Position numbers and translations under genes: made by a program. From NCBI GenBank assembly GCA_009785885.1, contig WQUE01000118.1, forward strand, positions 1-5,661: a stretch of DNA of 5,661 nucleotides, written 5' to 3'. This document shows positions 5,117-5,661 of this stretch, one piece after another. Under the pieces are notes generated by a model. The model did not search any database, was not told the DNA's origin, and worked only from the letters and a program-made list of their open reading frames with translations. Source of the stretch: Actinomycetes bacterium (GTDB lineage Bacteria > Actinomycetota > Actinomycetes > Propionibacteriales > Propionibacteriaceae). The stretch's first letter is position 1, and every line of letters starts with the position of its first letter.

Positions 5117-5144
5117 TCCCGCCCGGGCGGTTCGGCGGGCGGAA
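5117..5144 (-). terminator. Strong hairpin after clpB, possible T-less terminator
   Basis: On the minus strand TTCCGCCCG and CGGGCGGGA pair over nine positions (one wobble) around a 10-base loop, 20 bases after the clpB stop codon. No T-run follows, so this would be a hairpin-only terminator or attenuator of the kind often proposed in actinomycetes. It ends three bases before the proposed -10 hexamer of the lipoprotein gene, which suggests it separates the two transcripts. Confidence 0.45.
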
Positions 5145-5164
5145 CACCGGAACCGTCCCGCGGG

Positions 5165-5661
5165 TCACGCCACCGGGGTGACCTCCAGCCCGTCGCGGGC
5201 GGCGTTCGCGTCGAAGGTGACCGTCGCGCCCTCGCCCACCTGGCCGGCGAGCAAGGCCCGGGCCAACTGGTCCTCCAGTTGCGTCTGCATCAACCGGCGC
5301 AGCGGCCGGGCCCCGTACACCGGGTCGTAGCCGGCTTCGCCGAGCCACGCCCGGCCCGCCGGGGTCACGTCGACCCGGATGCGCCGGGACGTGAGCCGAT
5401 CGTTCAGCCGCGCGAGCATGATGTCGACGATCCGGTCCAGATCGGCCCGCGACAAGGGATCGAAGACCACGATGTCGTCCAGCCGGTTCAGGAACTCGGG
5501 ACGGAAGCTCGCCTTGACGACACCCATCACGGCCTCCCGCTTGGCCGTCTCGTCGAGGGTGGGGTCGGCCAGCGCCGCCGAGCCGAGGTTGCTCGTCATG
5601 ATCAGCACGCACGAACGGAAGTCGACCGTCCGCCCCTGGCCGTCGGTGAGCCGCCCGTCGT
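5165..5661 (-). CDS. clpB: Chaperone ClpB, C-terminal 164 residues (cut by right edge)
   Basis: ClpB is a hexameric AAA+ disaggregase that works with DnaK/DnaJ/GrpE to pull proteins out of aggregates in the cytoplasm. Only the end of the second ATPase domain and its C-terminal small domain are visible. DGRLTDGQGRTVDF (fragment residues 1-14) leads into IMTSN (20-24), the sensor-1 region. FRPEFLNRLDDIVVFDPLS (52-70) carries the arginine finger R59 of the second ATPase domain. GYDPVYGARPLRR (110-122) carries the sensor-2 Arg118. The ending is normal for the family, shortly after the LARALLAGQV helix. ClpA, ClpC and ClpX have different C termini; the GRTVDFR and FRPEFLNRLDD wording favours ClpB, although ClpC cannot be ruled out completely from the end alone. 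The start, the first ATPase domain and the coiled-coil middle domain lie to the right of the window. Confidence 0.93.
   Translation of the reverse strand, partial: DGRLTDGQGRTVDFRSCVLIMTSNLGSAALADPTLDETAKREAVMGVVKASFRPEFLNRLDDIVVFDPLSRADLDRIVDIMLARLNDRLTSRRIRVDVTPAGRAWLGEAGYDPVYGARPLRRLMQTQLEDQLARALLAGQVGEGATVTFDANAARDGLEVTPVA

Overview
The window is about two-thirds G+C and is packed with ordinary chromosomal genes whose codons end mostly in G or C. Actinobacterial-type -10 hexamers (TAnnnT) sit exactly six bases before start codons, which points to leaderless mRNAs. Together with the protein sequences (actinobacterial-type short PyrE, spermidine-synthase-like methyltransferase and ClpB), this suggests a high-GC actinomycete. 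A Propionibacteriales-like lineage is my guess, but the sequence alone cannot fix it. I see no insertion sequence, integrase, CRISPR array, tRNA or rRNA.

Layout, left to right. Positions 1-454 (minus) hold the N-terminal half of type I pantothenate kinase (coaA), cut by the window edge. A 147-base divergent spacer follows, with a perfect 16-bp palindrome and a probable promoter and strong ribosome binding site for glmS. Positions 602-2446 (plus) are a complete glmS (glucosamine-6-phosphate synthase). After only 19 bases comes a short-form pyrE (2466-3017, plus), probably leaderless, ending at a clear hairpin terminator. Converging on it from the right is a spermidine-synthase-like SAM-dependent protein (3118-3942, minus). 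The 205-base spacer from 3943 to 4147 is noticeably less G+C-rich in its right half and carries the best consensus sigma-70-type promoter of the window. That promoter drives a 60-residue unrecognised basic protein (4148-4330, plus) with a full Shine-Dalgarno sequence and its own terminator. Facing it is a lipoprotein with a CHAP cysteine peptidase/amidase domain (4436-5101, minus), probably leaderless. Upstream of that, on the same strand, is the C-terminal end of the ClpB disaggregase (5165-5661), cut by the right edge.

How the genes relate: GlmS makes glucosamine-6-phosphate, the entry to UDP-GlcNAc and peptidoglycan. PyrE supplies the UMP branch needed for UDP-sugars, CoaA starts CoA synthesis (acetyl-CoA is used to acetylate glucosamine-1-phosphate), and the CHAP lipoprotein probably acts on the finished wall. 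ClpB and the methyltransferase-like protein have no obvious tie to this theme. The most open question is the small 60-residue gene: it is isolated, strongly equipped for expression, and matches nothing I recognise. I found no evidence for a new multi-gene system; most of the window is housekeeping.
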